A stretch of 44,915 nt of DNA from a bacterium (GTDB lineage: Bacteria; CG2-30-53-67), in NCBI GenBank assembly GCA_919901565.1, contig CAKKPE010000035.1, forward strand, positions 78,317 through 123,231. The letters are read 5' to 3'. Positions 15,341 to 24,553 of the stretch are shown here, one piece after another. The translations under genes were made by a program, and so were the position numbers. The notes below the pieces were generated by a model. It worked only from the letters and a program-made list of their open reading frames with translations, made no database searches and had not been told where the DNA came from. Every line of letters starts with the position of its first letter. Position 1 is the first letter of the stretch.

Positions 15341-16783
15341 TTAATGACGTATGAGTTTCCCGCTGGCTGTCCTTTTCAGCTTATCAACAAATATTATTTT
15401 TCTGGGCACCTTGTAATTTGAAAGATGCCTGGCGCAGTGTTCCGTCAATTCGTTCTCAATTTCTTCTTTATTCACAGAAGCTGCGTCTCCATGCATTACG
15501 ATATACGCGTAAGGGAGTTCTTCAAACTGGCTCTTTGCATGAGGGAAAACGCATGCCTCTTTCACAGCCGGATGTTTCAGCAGAACGTCCTCAACTTCAT
15601 ATGGAAAAAATTTCATCCCTGCGATATTGATCATTTCCTTTGAGCGCCCTTTAATAAAAAGAAAGCCTTCTTCGTCCATGACTCCTAGGTCACCGGTATC
15701 AAACCAGCCGTTCTTTAACAATTCCTGGCGTGGGATCCATGGTTCATAATAAGCATCAAAAAAACCTTTTCCTCGAAGCTTTATATTTTTTAGATTCTCA
15801 CCTAACCCGCTATCTTCAAGAAGTATTTCATAATCAGGCAGTAAACGGCCGACTGAACTTCCTTTATCCCGGGGATTGTCAAGATTGATGAATGGAAGAC
15901 CAACCTCTATGATGCCGTATGCCTGACTAAGAGGCACATTAAACAACTTGCAGAATTCTTCTGATATCTTTGGCGACAACCCGCTTGTCGTTGATATGGC
16001 CAGCCTCAGGTCAGGCAATTCTGTTGCTCCTGTATTATTCATGAGCTGGTAATGCGTGGGAGAGGCATAAATAATTGTGCATTTAATATTTTTCATGTTC
16101 CGGATGATGATCTCTCCCATAAAGCCCGAAGATAGGACAATCGTTGCACCAGAAGAGAGGTAGGATACAATAGATACGGTAAAATGGTACGCCATCGATA
16201 ACAACCACATGACTCTATCCCCGGGTCCTATTTTCAGTACCCGATTTGCTGCTTGTATGCGTTCGTTGATCGACTCGTGTGAGATCACGACGCCCTTTGC
16301 CTGGCCCGTTGTTCCTGATGTGAAGCGCAGAAACGCCGGATTGATTTTTGAAAAACCCTCAGGATGCTCTCGGCTCCGCGAAATGGGTACAATGTGCACC
16401 CGGTTATAAAGATTTTTGCTCTCATCCCGCTGCACCTGGCTAAACGCTCCTATTCCCTGTTCCAGGCAGATGATCGCGTCCAATGCAATATTCCTGCAGA
16501 GAAAAACCTTCTCATCCAGCGCCATTTCATTTGCAATGGGTACAATGCATACACCAAGCCGCCAGGCAGCGTATGACATAATGATATAATCCGGACTGTT
16601 AGAAAGATGAATCCCAAGGCATGTGCCCTTCTGGACTCCCGCTCTGCTTAAGAGTTCTGCCTTTAATTCAACTTCCTCAAGAAGCTGAGCGTATGTGTAC
16701 TCTTTTTTCGCGCCTGAGTCTATAATGGCCGGATGATCCGGCTGTTGTATTGCACGTTCACGGAAATTATTAAAAATATTCAT
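15341..16783 (-). CDS. AMP-dependent acyl-CoA synthetase/ligase family protein
   Basis: A 480-residue ANL superfamily enzyme; AAGGATGG precedes the ATG. The P-loop is RFTSGTTGQAKGVVISH, the adenine motif is AYGIIEVG, the hinge region is GWFDTGDLGVMDE followed by KGRSKEMINIAG, and the catalytic lysine is in RTASGKLIRH. Such enzymes activate a carboxylic acid as acyl-AMP and pass it to CoA or a carrier protein. It is the last minus-strand gene of the DUF362/radical SAM/FAD set. It may activate the product of that set, or supply the carrier protein at 33810-34046. The substrate cannot be read from the sequence. Confidence 0.88.
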   Translation of the reverse strand: MNIFNNFRERAIQQPDHPAIIDSGAKKEYTYAQLLEEVELKAELLSRAGVQKGTCLGIHLSNSPDYIIMSYAAWRLGVCIVPIANEMALDEKVFLCRNIALDAIICLEQGIGAFSQVQRDESKNLYNRVHIVPISRSREHPEGFSKINPAFLRFTSGTTGQAKGVVISHESINERIQAANRVLKIGPGDRVMWLLSMAYHFTVSIVSYLSSGATIVLSSGFMGEIIIRNMKNIKCTIIYASPTHYQLMNNTGATELPDLRLAISTTSGLSPKISEEFCKLFNVPLSQAYGIIEVGLPFINLDNPRDKGSSVGRLLPDYEILLEDSGLGENLKNIKLRGKGFFDAYYEPWIPRQELLKNGWFDTGDLGVMDEEGFLFIKGRSKEMINIAGMKFFPYEVEDVLLKHPAVKEACVFPHAKSQFEELPYAYIVMHGDAASVNKEEIENELTEHCARHLSNYKVPRKIIFVDKLKRTASGKLIRH

Positions 16784-16827
16784 GAGTCCATCCTTATGAA
16801 TCTTCCGGCAACTGCCGCCTTCAAGGA

Positions 16828-18033
16828 TTACAGGTTCTTATGTATGCCGTCTGCAACGGCCTCCCCCATAGACCAGCAGCATCCCACTACACGCGCCGAT
16901 GCCCTTGCCTTCGAATCTCCTGAGAAACACTTGCCCGCGGCCCAGGCATTCCTGATGTTGCGAACCTTCAATGCCCTAAGGGGAATTTCATAAAAAGCGT
17001 TGTCTTCAAGATATGCAATGGTTACTCCCTTCTCAGGGTCCCAGTATTCAATCGGCCATGAGCAGCGGCAGGCTGCATCATCAAACTTGCGGGCCTCCAT
17101 AATATCCGCCTGTGTAAGACAATATTCTCCTATGATTCTTCCTCCATCACGTAAACCCAAATCTCCGGTTTTATATAGGTAGGCTTTTGAGAAAGCCGGC
17201 ATGGTGCGCAAAAACGCCATTAATTCATCTCTTATTTTATTTAAGGTTCTTACAGATGTCCGGCCTGCCTGATTGTCCGGATCAAGCTGCCCGGATTGCA
17301 CGCTGACAGTCATCTTCACATAACATTCTCCCTCATATACGCCCTGGTCTATCCATGTCTCAGCGCATTCAACGGGGAGTATGCCTTTTTTCACAGCGTC
17401 CCTGATACCATGCAGATACTTGATATTGCCTGGGAAATTCAATGCCTCCGACTCCACGTCTTTCAGGATAAAAATAAAACCGGCAGCCGGTTTAGGTTCA
17501 CTGTCGTTTGCCAGGCAGGGATCAATAAGCCTAATAACACTGCCAGAACCTGTTGTGTCAATTAGGGCAATAACACCGGCATCCAATCTCCGGTCCCCGC
17601 TTCTTACAGTAATTGATTGAATAGAAGGAATAGCGTTCTGATGATCAATGCTTACTTCTGCGCCGCATATTTCGCTATTCAGCATAAGCTTGATGTTCGA
17701 TTCTTCTTTTATCCACTCTTCGACAACCCTTCCATAGATTTCTGGTGAGCACTGCAATGTCCAGGTTCTTCCTATCTTTCTTTTTTTTGCAAAGGGATCC
17801 GATTTGAATAACCTATTGGCAAGCTCAACGATGATTCCGTTGTTGATAAATTCGCCCGATGAGCTAAAAATACCTCCCAGCGTATGAATCAGCGATTTGG
17901 TTACCGTCCCACCTATAGCAGAGGATTTTTCGACAAGAACAACCGGATGGCCTTTTCTGGCTGCACTGATCGCAGTCGAGATCCCGGCAGAGCCGGCACC
18001 GGAAATGACTAATATCTCTTTTGCATCACTCAT
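16828..18033 (-). CDS. FAD-dependent oxidoreductase
   Basis: The 401-residue protein starts with a dinucleotide-binding fold, VISGAGSAGISTAISAARKG, then VVLVEKSSAIGGTVT. This is the FAD_oxidored/GG-reductase-like class. The C-terminal part includes GRIIGEYCLTQADI and the FAD-closing NIRNAWAAGKCFSGDSKA plus SARVVGCCWSMGEAVADG. It is soluble, with no signal peptide. It overlaps the upstream radical SAM gene by 4 nt (18030-18033), so the two are translationally coupled. Relatives act on 2-hydroxy acids, tricarballylate-like acids or lipid double bonds; the substrate here is unknown. Confidence 0.82.
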   Translation of the reverse strand: MSDAKEILVISGAGSAGISTAISAARKGHPVVLVEKSSAIGGTVTKSLIHTLGGIFSSSGEFINNGIIVELANRLFKSDPFAKKRKIGRTWTLQCSPEIYGRVVEEWIKEESNIKLMLNSEICGAEVSIDHQNAIPSIQSITVRSGDRRLDAGVIALIDTTGSGSVIRLIDPCLANDSEPKPAAGFIFILKDVESEALNFPGNIKYLHGIRDAVKKGILPVECAETWIDQGVYEGECYVKMTVSVQSGQLDPDNQAGRTSVRTLNKIRDELMAFLRTMPAFSKAYLYKTGDLGLRDGGRIIGEYCLTQADIMEARKFDDAACRCSWPIEYWDPEKGVTIAYLEDNAFYEIPLRALKVRNIRNAWAAGKCFSGDSKARASARVVGCCWSMGEAVADGIHKNL

Positions 18034-19490
18034 TTATCAGATATATCGGATCCCATCACAAGATATTTAATAAACGTCTTTGCCGATTTAAAATTTCTTT
18101 TCATCTCGGCAGGACTTGTCATGGTCTGCGCAAGTTTATAAAGAAGATAGCCCGGCCTTAAATAGAAATCCCTTCTTGCATAATCACAGAATCTTACAAG
18201 CTCATCAGAAGACAATTTCTCGGTTTTTATTACCGTGTTGTGGAGGCCGTCCGGGGTGAGCCACTTGGAAAAATCACTTGTAGTAATAAGATTCCTTTCT
18301 TTGTACCAGTTATACGCCTCAGTACCCGGGTAAACCATGATCGGATAGAATTGGACCGTATCGGGCTTGAGTCTTTTTGCAAGCTCAAGGGTCTGCTTCA
18401 TGGTTTCCTTTGTTTCTCCGGGATGTCCCACCATAAAACATCCGTGAACAAAAATACCGGCCCTCTTTGCATCGTTTATAAATTGTTCCATTTTTTCAAT
18501 ACTAACTTTCTTCTTGATGTTATCAAGCAATTGCTGGTTACCGCTTTCAAAACCAACGCACATGCATCTGCATCCGGCCTTCTTCATGATCTTCATTGTG
18601 TCATAGTCAAGGTCTGCCCTTGCATTGGCTGTCCATGAGATTTTTATGTTTCTTCTTAGCATTTCCTCGGAGATTTCCATGCATCGCTTCTTATTGGCTG
18701 TTAATGTGTCATCCTCAAAAAATATCGCCTTCACCCCAGGAAATGAATCAACGATATATTCAATTTCATCCACAACATTTTTAACACTCCTCAATCTCAT
18801 TCTGTGCCCCATCATGGTCTGAGGATATACGCAGAAAATGCACTGAAAAGGACAACCTCTGCTTGTGGTTATCGTAACCATCGGATGAAGGGCATTAGGA
18901 TTAAAATAGTTTTCCATTTTCAGGAATCTTTTATATACGGAACTGACAAAAGGGATCTCGTCGAGATTTTCCATCAGCGGCCTTTTTTCAGTCTGTACAA
19001 TCTTTTCTGCATTCCAGTAGCATATCCCCTTCACCGATCCGATATCTTTCTTTTCAACAAGAGCTTCAGCTATTTCCTTCACAGTATAGTCATACTCGCC
19101 TACGGCAATGGCATCTACAGACCTGCTGATTTTCAAAGACTCCTCCGGCAAAGCGGAGACGTGAGTGCCGACAAGGAGTAGAAAAACTTCCGGGAATGTC
19201 TCCTTGATTTCATCGCAAATCTTAACATCGTTATATATGCTCGGTGTGCTTGTATCCACAACGATCAAGGAAGGAGCATAATTTTTTATCCTTTCTTTTA
19301 CATAATTCAGATCATGCCCATCGGCCGGAGCATCAATGAGATCAATATCATGGCCTTGTTTCTCTGCCAATGCCGCCGCATAAGAAAGCCACATGGGATA
19401 ATAAAGCGTCCCGCTTTTTGTTACTGCCGGGCTCCGCTGTGAACGGGAAAACATTTTCATAAAGGGTGGATTTAAAAATAATATTTTCAT
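18030..19490 (-). CDS. B12-binding-domain radical SAM protein
   Basis: A 486-residue protein. Residues 1-150 form a B12-binding-like Rossmann domain (MKILFLNPPFMKMFSRS, LVVDTSTPS, LLLVGTHVSALPEE). The radical SAM core has TTSRGCPFQCIFCVYP (C-x3-C-x2-C), GVKAIFFEDDTLT and VGFESGNQQLL. The enzyme would bind a [4Fe-4S] cluster and SAM; methyl transfer or C-C bond formation are typical for this class. Its ATG overlaps the DUF362 stop (TGATG) and its own stop overlaps the FAD oxidoreductase, giving a tightly coupled trio. Whether the B12 site is functional cannot be told; the usual D-x-H-x-x-G motif is not evident. Confidence 0.85.
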   Translation of the reverse strand: MKILFLNPPFMKMFSRSQRSPAVTKSGTLYYPMWLSYAAALAEKQGHDIDLIDAPADGHDLNYVKERIKNYAPSLIVVDTSTPSIYNDVKICDEIKETFPEVFLLLVGTHVSALPEESLKISRSVDAIAVGEYDYTVKEIAEALVEKKDIGSVKGICYWNAEKIVQTEKRPLMENLDEIPFVSSVYKRFLKMENYFNPNALHPMVTITTSRGCPFQCIFCVYPQTMMGHRMRLRSVKNVVDEIEYIVDSFPGVKAIFFEDDTLTANKKRCMEISEEMLRRNIKISWTANARADLDYDTMKIMKKAGCRCMCVGFESGNQQLLDNIKKKVSIEKMEQFINDAKRAGIFVHGCFMVGHPGETKETMKQTLELAKRLKPDTVQFYPIMVYPGTEAYNWYKERNLITTSDFSKWLTPDGLHNTVIKTEKLSSDELVRFCDYARRDFYLRPGYLLYKLAQTMTSPAEMKRNFKSAKTFIKYLVMGSDISDK

Positions 19491-20725
19491 CAGGTGACCT
19501 CACGTGTAATTTTATCATACTGCCTTAATTGTTCTTCCATAAAACCAAGCTTACCCCTGAATTCAATTGCGCACGTCGGGCATACGAGAAAACAATACAT
19601 ACATTCAATGCACGCGCTGTTCTCTTCGCCTATCTGGTCAGGCAACTTCAAGCCGACAGGGCAATAATCATGGCATTTGGTACATCCCTTCCTGCATAAT
19701 TTATCATTCACGGCAAGACCTTCGTATTCCATTTCATCCTTAATAAAGTTGTCCTGCCTGAGCCCGCTTAAAAACAGCATTTTACCCACAAGTTCCGTGG
19801 AACACAGATAGTTAAACAGGAGCGTGTTCCTGACCGCAAGAAAATATTTCTGTCTCTTTGGACTATGTATGAACGATGCAAGAAATCCGGCTTCCGGCGG
19901 CAGGAATTTTCTTTGATATTTAGCTATATCCATCGAATCGACAATGTCGTGATGTGACTGATTCAAGAACCCCGCTGTCTCGGCTGCTTTAAGAGTGGTT
20001 ACTTTTTTATAATCAAACATAGCAATTTTCGCACAGAGAAGGTCAAGAAGAAACGGGTCTGTGCCAGCAATGATCAATCCTGTATTTACCGGAACACCTC
20101 TTGTAGGGCCAAGACCTTGCATGGCAATAATGCCGTCCACAATATGAAGCCGTGGCTTCAGGCGTTCATTAATATGAATAATATTTCTTGCAAGGCTTTT
20201 GTGGGTCTTTTTTTTATTTTCCTGACCCACAAGGCATCCCATGAGGTTCTTCAGGCAGGCGCTCATCCCCGCTTCAAAATGCGTCTTCATTTTTGGCATA
20301 TTGATTAAAAAATCAGCTTCTGCAGCGTCCCTGGCTACAGAAGCCCTCACGCCATCTTCAAAGTCGACATCAACAGGCTCTGAATAATTGAGATCCACGA
20401 CCTTGACACCATAATATTCCGCCAATCTGTCCACCTTCAGGCGGGAAATAACACTGATATTATTTCTGTAGTAACCGCTGTTTGTCCCTTCACCGATCAC
20501 AATATGGTTATAACCCAGGTCTTTTAATGACTGGATGGTTGCCGCGATAAGACGTAAATCCGTTGTATTACCGGTAAGGGCATTCATATTTGCGTTAAAA
20601 TTCGGTTTAAGAAATATTTTTGTGTCAGATGATTGGGGAATGATCCTCTTGAAGGAATCGAATATTTTATAGGTTATCTCCCTTATTTGGGTCATTCCTT
20701 CAGCTTTGAATATCTCCGGCTTCAT
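19490..20725 (-). CDS. DUF362 protein with C-terminal two-cluster ferredoxin domain
   Basis: About 411 residues from the ATG at 20725 (MKPEIFKAEG), chosen because AAAGGAAC sits just upstream; a GTG start 24 nt earlier lacks this. Residues 1-270 match DUF362: IFLKPNFNANM, ADFLINMPKMKTHFEAGMS, LKNLMGCLVG and VDGIIAMQGLGP. The C-terminus carries CRKGCTKCHDYCP and CIECMYCFLVCP, suggesting two Fe-S clusters. DUF362 proteins are of unknown chemistry and often occur with redox and cofactor genes. It lies 1 nt after the glycosyltransferase and overlaps the radical SAM gene. Here it may deliver electrons to, or act with, the radical SAM and FAD enzymes. Confidence 0.83.
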   Translation of the reverse strand: MKPEIFKAEGMTQIREITYKIFDSFKRIIPQSSDTKIFLKPNFNANMNALTGNTTDLRLIAATIQSLKDLGYNHIVIGEGTNSGYYRNNISVISRLKVDRLAEYYGVKVVDLNYSEPVDVDFEDGVRASVARDAAEADFLINMPKMKTHFEAGMSACLKNLMGCLVGQENKKKTHKSLARNIIHINERLKPRLHIVDGIIAMQGLGPTRGVPVNTGLIIAGTDPFLLDLLCAKIAMFDYKKVTTLKAAETAGFLNQSHHDIVDSMDIAKYQRKFLPPEAGFLASFIHSPKRQKYFLAVRNTLLFNYLCSTELVGKMLFLSGLRQDNFIKDEMEYEGLAVNDKLCRKGCTKCHDYCPVGLKLPDQIGEENSACIECMYCFLVCPTCAIEFRGKLGFMEEQLRQYDKITREVT

Positions 20726-20726
20726 G

Positions 20727-21866
20727 TCAGTTCCTTTTGTAAACCGCACTTAAGACTTCCAAAGTTTCTTCTGCAGCCTTCTTCCATGAGAATGTTTTTG
20801 CTCTTTCAATACCTTTGTCAGATAAACACCTTCTAAGTTCCGGATCCTGTAATAGTTTTTTTAGATTATATGCAATCTCCGCAATGTTATAAGGATCAAC
20901 TTGTATACCTGCGTCACCCACAACCTCGGGCAGGGACGAAGTATTAGAGGTTATCACAGGCGCCCCGCATCTCATAGCCTCAAGGACCGGGAGCCCAAAG
21001 CCTTCCCATATCGAAGGGAATAAGAAAACCTCTGCAAGAGAATATACTGCAGGCAGGTCTTTCTCTGCAATGAACCCGATATGCTGAACCCTGTCTCTTA
21101 TACCAAGCTTCTCTATTGCAGCATTTATCCTGTCAATAGAGAAATGCTTTAACCCTCCGATAACCAGTTTTATATTGTTTTGCAAACCGATTCCAGAAAG
21201 TTTAGAGAACGACTCAAGCACGCCATGGAGATTTTTATAAGGCTTGATGCTTCCAAGATAGAGCACAAATCTGTCTGGAAGCTTATATTGGTCCTTAACC
21301 TTGATAAGAATCTCTCTGTCAGTAACAGGCTTGAAATTATCTTCTACTCCCTCAAGTATGGCGGTAACCTTTTTTTCATTCATACCAAAATAGCTCAGAA
21401 GATCGCGTTTGGTGCTCTCTGATACCGTAATGATTGCCGATGCTTTATTTACACTTTTGGGAATGGCATATTTAAAAAAATGTTTCAGACCCGTTCTAAT
21501 AAAAATATTATGATGTGTGAAGGCATCTTTATACATCAAGTCCATCATATCATGCAGAACGATCACCATTGGACATAAAACATGAAGCGGGGCGACCTGG
21601 AATGTCGATAAAAATATCTGAGGCCCATATTTGTTTATAAACCGGGAGAATGCATAGAAAGTCTTGTAAGAAAGAACCGGATATTCTGTCTGAACAATTC
21701 TAAAATTTTTATGGGCATGAAGAAAATCGAGCTTTTCAGGGGTAAGGGTAAATACTATGTATTCATTGTCTGTGTCTATATCCGACAGTCCCTTTAAGAC
21801 ATTAATACAATATCTCCCAAGCCCCGGATACTGCTTAATAACCCTTGCGTCTACCCCTATTTTCAT
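20727..21866 (-). CDS. Family 4 glycosyltransferase
   Basis: A 379-residue GT-B enzyme. It begins [19 protein letters not shown], the usual GT4 start, and later has [15 protein letters not shown] and the donor-binding [15 protein letters not shown] (E-x7-E motif), then [15 protein letters not shown]. It retains or inverts a sugar from a nucleotide donor onto the EPS intermediate at the cytoplasmic membrane face. A second GT4 is at 30555-31619. Start ATG at 21866; the next gene follows after 1 nt. Confidence 0.9.
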   Translation of the reverse strand: MKIGVDARVIKQYPGLGRYCINVLKGLSDIDTDNEYIVFTLTPEKLDFLHAHKNFRIVQTEYPVLSYKTFYAFSRFINKYGPQIFLSTFQVAPLHVLCPMVIVLHDMMDLMYKDAFTHHNIFIRTGLKHFFKYAIPKSVNKASAIITVSESTKRDLLSYFGMNEKKVTAILEGVEDNFKPVTDREILIKVKDQYKLPDRFVLYLGSIKPYKNLHGVLESFSKLSGIGLQNNIKLVIGGLKHFSIDRINAAIEKLGIRDRVQHIGFIAEKDLPAVYSLAEVFLFPSIWEGFGLPVLEAMRCGAPVITSNTSSLPEVVGDAGIQVDPYNIAEIAYNLKKLLQDPELRRCLSDKGIERAKTFSWKKAAEETLEVLSAVYKRN

Positions 21867-21938
21867 ATCCCTGAGTCAATCTCGAAGCGTACCCTATGGA
21901 AAAGCAGGTTCAATTTGATATAACCTGCCTTCTCATAA

Positions 21939-22913
21939 TCATATTTCATCCCAGAAGTGCCAGCAATATGGATATTTTTTTACATAACTTTCTGCAACAG
22001 ATATAAATTTTTCAGTTAAATATACCACATCCTTCTCAATGTCATTATGAATCCCCTCAACCGGTTCTTCAAATACTATTCTAAATTGGTCATATCTTTC
22101 AGTGATTATAAATGTGGGGATAAAAGCAGCATTTGTTCTTAAAGCCCATATTGCGGGCCCCATAGGAAACATTCTTCTTATTCCCAGAAATTCAAGCTGT
22201 CTTTGTTCTCCGAGTGCTATGCCTCTGCCTGCCCCATCCCCGGTAGTAAAAACAACGCCGCCGTTTTTAAGATGCCTGTATGCCCTGCCCAGGTATTTAT
22301 TTGCCGGCAGTATCGGCGGCAACAACGCCTCGTATTTTTGTCTGTTTTTATATGCAACTGTACGGCCTATCCTGCTAAGCCCTCTATCCGTTGGATAACC
22401 GATCTGAATAGGGTTATAACCGTACAGGGCCATTGCAAGCAGTGTAATCTGGACAGGCCCAAAATGCGGCTGAACCAGAAGTATGCCTCTCCCTTTTTTG
22501 AGTTCCCTGTCTACCAAATCAATATTTTCTATATGTACATACCTTGCAATTTTTTCTTTTGATGTCAGTTTCGGGTAATAACATATATGAAGCCGGTCAA
22601 TATAATGATTCTCATAGGTTTTTTTTGTGATTTCAAGAGCGGCCTTTTGCCCTGTTCCCAGAACGGCTTCTAAGTTGGAGGACGTTCTTTTCTTCTTTCC
22701 GCTGCTTGCGTAGAAATGCAAATCCCCCATCATCTTAAACATTAAAAATCCCCATTTAACAGGAATAATACTTAAAAGCCACCTGAATGGATACCAGACC
22801 AATAACCTTAATATGTCACGTATTATATTTTCATTTGTCTGCATTGTATTGTTAGGTAGTACACGATTGTTGTCGGGAAATTCAACGGATTTTAGCCTTA
22901 AGGAAATTATCAA
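21939..22913 (-). CDS. LpxL/HtrB-like acyltransferase family protein (atypical active site), copy 1
   Basis: About 324 residues, matching the lipid A lauroyl acyltransferase family (PF03279). An N-terminal hydrophobic anchor (LRLLVWYPFRWLLSII) is followed by RGILLVQPHFGPVQ and KNGGVVFTTGDGAGRG. The catalytic H-x4-D/E is here H150-F-G-P-V-Q155, so the acidic residue is replaced by glutamine. The later acceptor/donor segment MGPAIWALRTNAAFIPTF is present. It may be an altered acyltransferase or a non-catalytic relative. It overlaps the flippase stop by 4 nt. The start is uncertain: the TTG at 22913 has AGGAA too close, and an ATG at 22844 is an alternative. Confidence 0.75.
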   Translation of the reverse strand: MIISLRLKSVEFPDNNRVLPNNTMQTNENIIRDILRLLVWYPFRWLLSIIPVKWGFLMFKMMGDLHFYASSGKKKRTSSNLEAVLGTGQKAALEITKKTYENHYIDRLHICYYPKLTSKEKIARYVHIENIDLVDRELKKGRGILLVQPHFGPVQITLLAMALYGYNPIQIGYPTDRGLSRIGRTVAYKNRQKYEALLPPILPANKYLGRAYRHLKNGGVVFTTGDGAGRGIALGEQRQLEFLGIRRMFPMGPAIWALRTNAAFIPTFIITERYDQFRIVFEEPVEGIHNDIEKDVVYLTEKFISVAESYVKKYPYCWHFWDEI

Positions 22914-24367
22914 TTCCTATTTTTCTTAAATCTTGCCGGGATCGCACTCTTGAAGATCTCAATCTCATCTGAAGTAAAAGTATTGGATAAGAATAAAACT
23001 CCAAAATACATAAGAAATGCGCATACACCTAACAGTGCTATATTAATTTTATTCGCAAATAAAATAAAGAAAAGGTACATCGTCAGCCCTGCAAACAGCG
23101 GTTGAATAACAATATGATGAACCGGGATGAAATAAAGATATTTAGATATGTAGTAAAAATTAACCATAAAAAGAACCATGCATGAAATCAAAAAAGCCCA
23201 GCTGGCCCCAATGTTTCCATAATTCTTAACAAGAATAAAACCCAGCACACAATTGGTCATAAAACAGATCGAACTGCTTATTGTCAGGACTTTTTGTTTA
23301 TTGATTGAAGTTATGAGAAAACCTATCAAGGCGTTTATAAAAACCGGTATAACTGTCCATAGCAGTATCTGAAAAGATGCCGCAGATTCCGAGAATTTTT
23401 CCCCGAAAAGCAGCGAAACAATTTTCAATGCATTTATCGTAGCATATATGCAGAAAGGCAATGTGATAATAATAATGTATTTAAATGCCTTGCGATATGC
23501 GAATCTGAGCTGCATTCTGGCATTGCTTTCATGCCCTAAACGGGATAGCGTAGGAACCGTGGCAAACAGAAAAGCGTTGGGAACAATCATCAGGGGGGCA
23601 ATAATCCGTTGAGGAGCCTGAAACAGAGAGACCTGTACAGCGTCCCAGTATATTTTTATCTGGAATACGTTAATATATGTGTACGCCTGGGATAGAAAAG
23701 TGGATATGGCGATAGGCAAAGACTCCCTGAATATGAAGGCAAAGTATTTGAAATTGACGCTCCACTTGATTTTAGTAAACCTGTAAGCCAGGATTACAAT
23801 AGTCGAAAGCACGCCTATAGCATTCGCTATAACCAGAGAAATAAGAAGTCCCATCATACCCAGGTCTAAATAGGCAACCAAAACGAAGAGTAATATAGTC
23901 AGCGTTCTGGGTATGATGCTCGTCGCTGCATCATAGACCATATTTTCATAGGCAATGAATACAGTACCAAGGGTATTTGTCATTATGTATAAAACTTGTG
24001 ACAATAAGGCGAAATAGAGGGCGATAACGGTAGTGGAATCCATTCGATAGAAAAAGGCAATCAGCGTTGCTATTATCCAGACCACTATGCTCGTTAAAAC
24101 GTTAAGGGCAAGCCCTGAGATCACAAATTCAGAGGCATGTTCTTTTTTAACAGATATTTCTCTTATCAAGATTCTCAAAGAACCAAATGCGATGATAGGT
24201 GTGAGGGCAAAGGCTATGACCCTTATAAATGCATATTCTCCAAATACCTTAACACCCAGGTAACGGGTAGCAAGCATAATTGTCAATATTCCGGAAATTG
24301 CTTCTGATGCCCTCCCAATAGTGCTGTATACTGTATTTTTGGCTATTCTGTTAATGGCATGTTTCAT
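22910..24367 (-). CDS. Wzx-like polysaccharide flippase (MOP superfamily)
   Basis: A 485-residue, very hydrophobic protein with about 12-14 predicted helices. It begins HAINRIAKNTVYSTIGRASE and LTIMLATRYLGVKVFGEYAF, the usual first two segments of polysaccharide flippases of the MOP superfamily. It would move the lipid-linked repeat unit across the inner membrane. Neighbouring GT4, Wzy-like and acyltransferase genes support a Wzx/Wzy-dependent EPS pathway. No catalytic residues are expected. A ribosome site before the ATG at 24367 is weak. Confidence 0.88.
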   Translation of the reverse strand: MKHAINRIAKNTVYSTIGRASEAISGILTIMLATRYLGVKVFGEYAFIRVIAFALTPIIAFGSLRILIREISVKKEHASEFVISGLALNVLTSIVVWIIATLIAFFYRMDSTTVIALYFALLSQVLYIMTNTLGTVFIAYENMVYDAATSIIPRTLTILLFVLVAYLDLGMMGLLISLVIANAIGVLSTIVILAYRFTKIKWSVNFKYFAFIFRESLPIAISTFLSQAYTYINVFQIKIYWDAVQVSLFQAPQRIIAPLMIVPNAFLFATVPTLSRLGHESNARMQLRFAYRKAFKYIIIITLPFCIYATINALKIVSLLFGEKFSESAASFQILLWTVIPVFINALIGFLITSINKQKVLTISSSICFMTNCVLGFILVKNYGNIGASWAFLISCMVLFMVNFYYISKYLYFIPVHHIVIQPLFAGLTMYLFFILFANKINIALLGVCAFLMYFGVLFLSNTFTSDEIEIFKSAIPARFKKNRN

Positions 24368-24424
24368 GAAGAAGTCTTACCTTAGTGGACCTATTCGTAA
24401 TACAGCGGCATTGGAGTGCCGTAG

Positions 24425-24505
24425 GGCGGCCTCATCATCGTTCCCCGCTCTCTGCACCGTACCAGATGGGTACCGCGCTGAGTCGAACTCCTTGATGAGG
24501 CCGCC
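24425..24505. repeat. Long imperfect inverted-repeat element with inner hairpins
   Basis: Perfect 13-bp arms GGCGGCCTCATCA (24425-24437) and TGATGAGGCCGCC (24493-24505) enclose about 55 bp that contain a second palindrome with arms GTACC and GGTAC. Another short hairpin (CGGCA / TGCCG) lies just left. The region of about 185 bp between the flippase and phosphodiesterase genes is more GC-rich than its surroundings. It could be a small mobile palindromic element, a structured RNA or a terminator; no T-run marks a Rho-independent terminator. Confidence 0.5.
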
Positions 24506-24553
24506 ATAGAACCCTATCGGTGCGTCACAGTATCTACGGACAGAACCACTTAT

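Noticed and set aside
24425-24505. Integron attC site
   Set aside because: The palindrome lacks the conserved core sites (RYYYAAC / GTTRRRY) and there is no integron integrase or cassette array.
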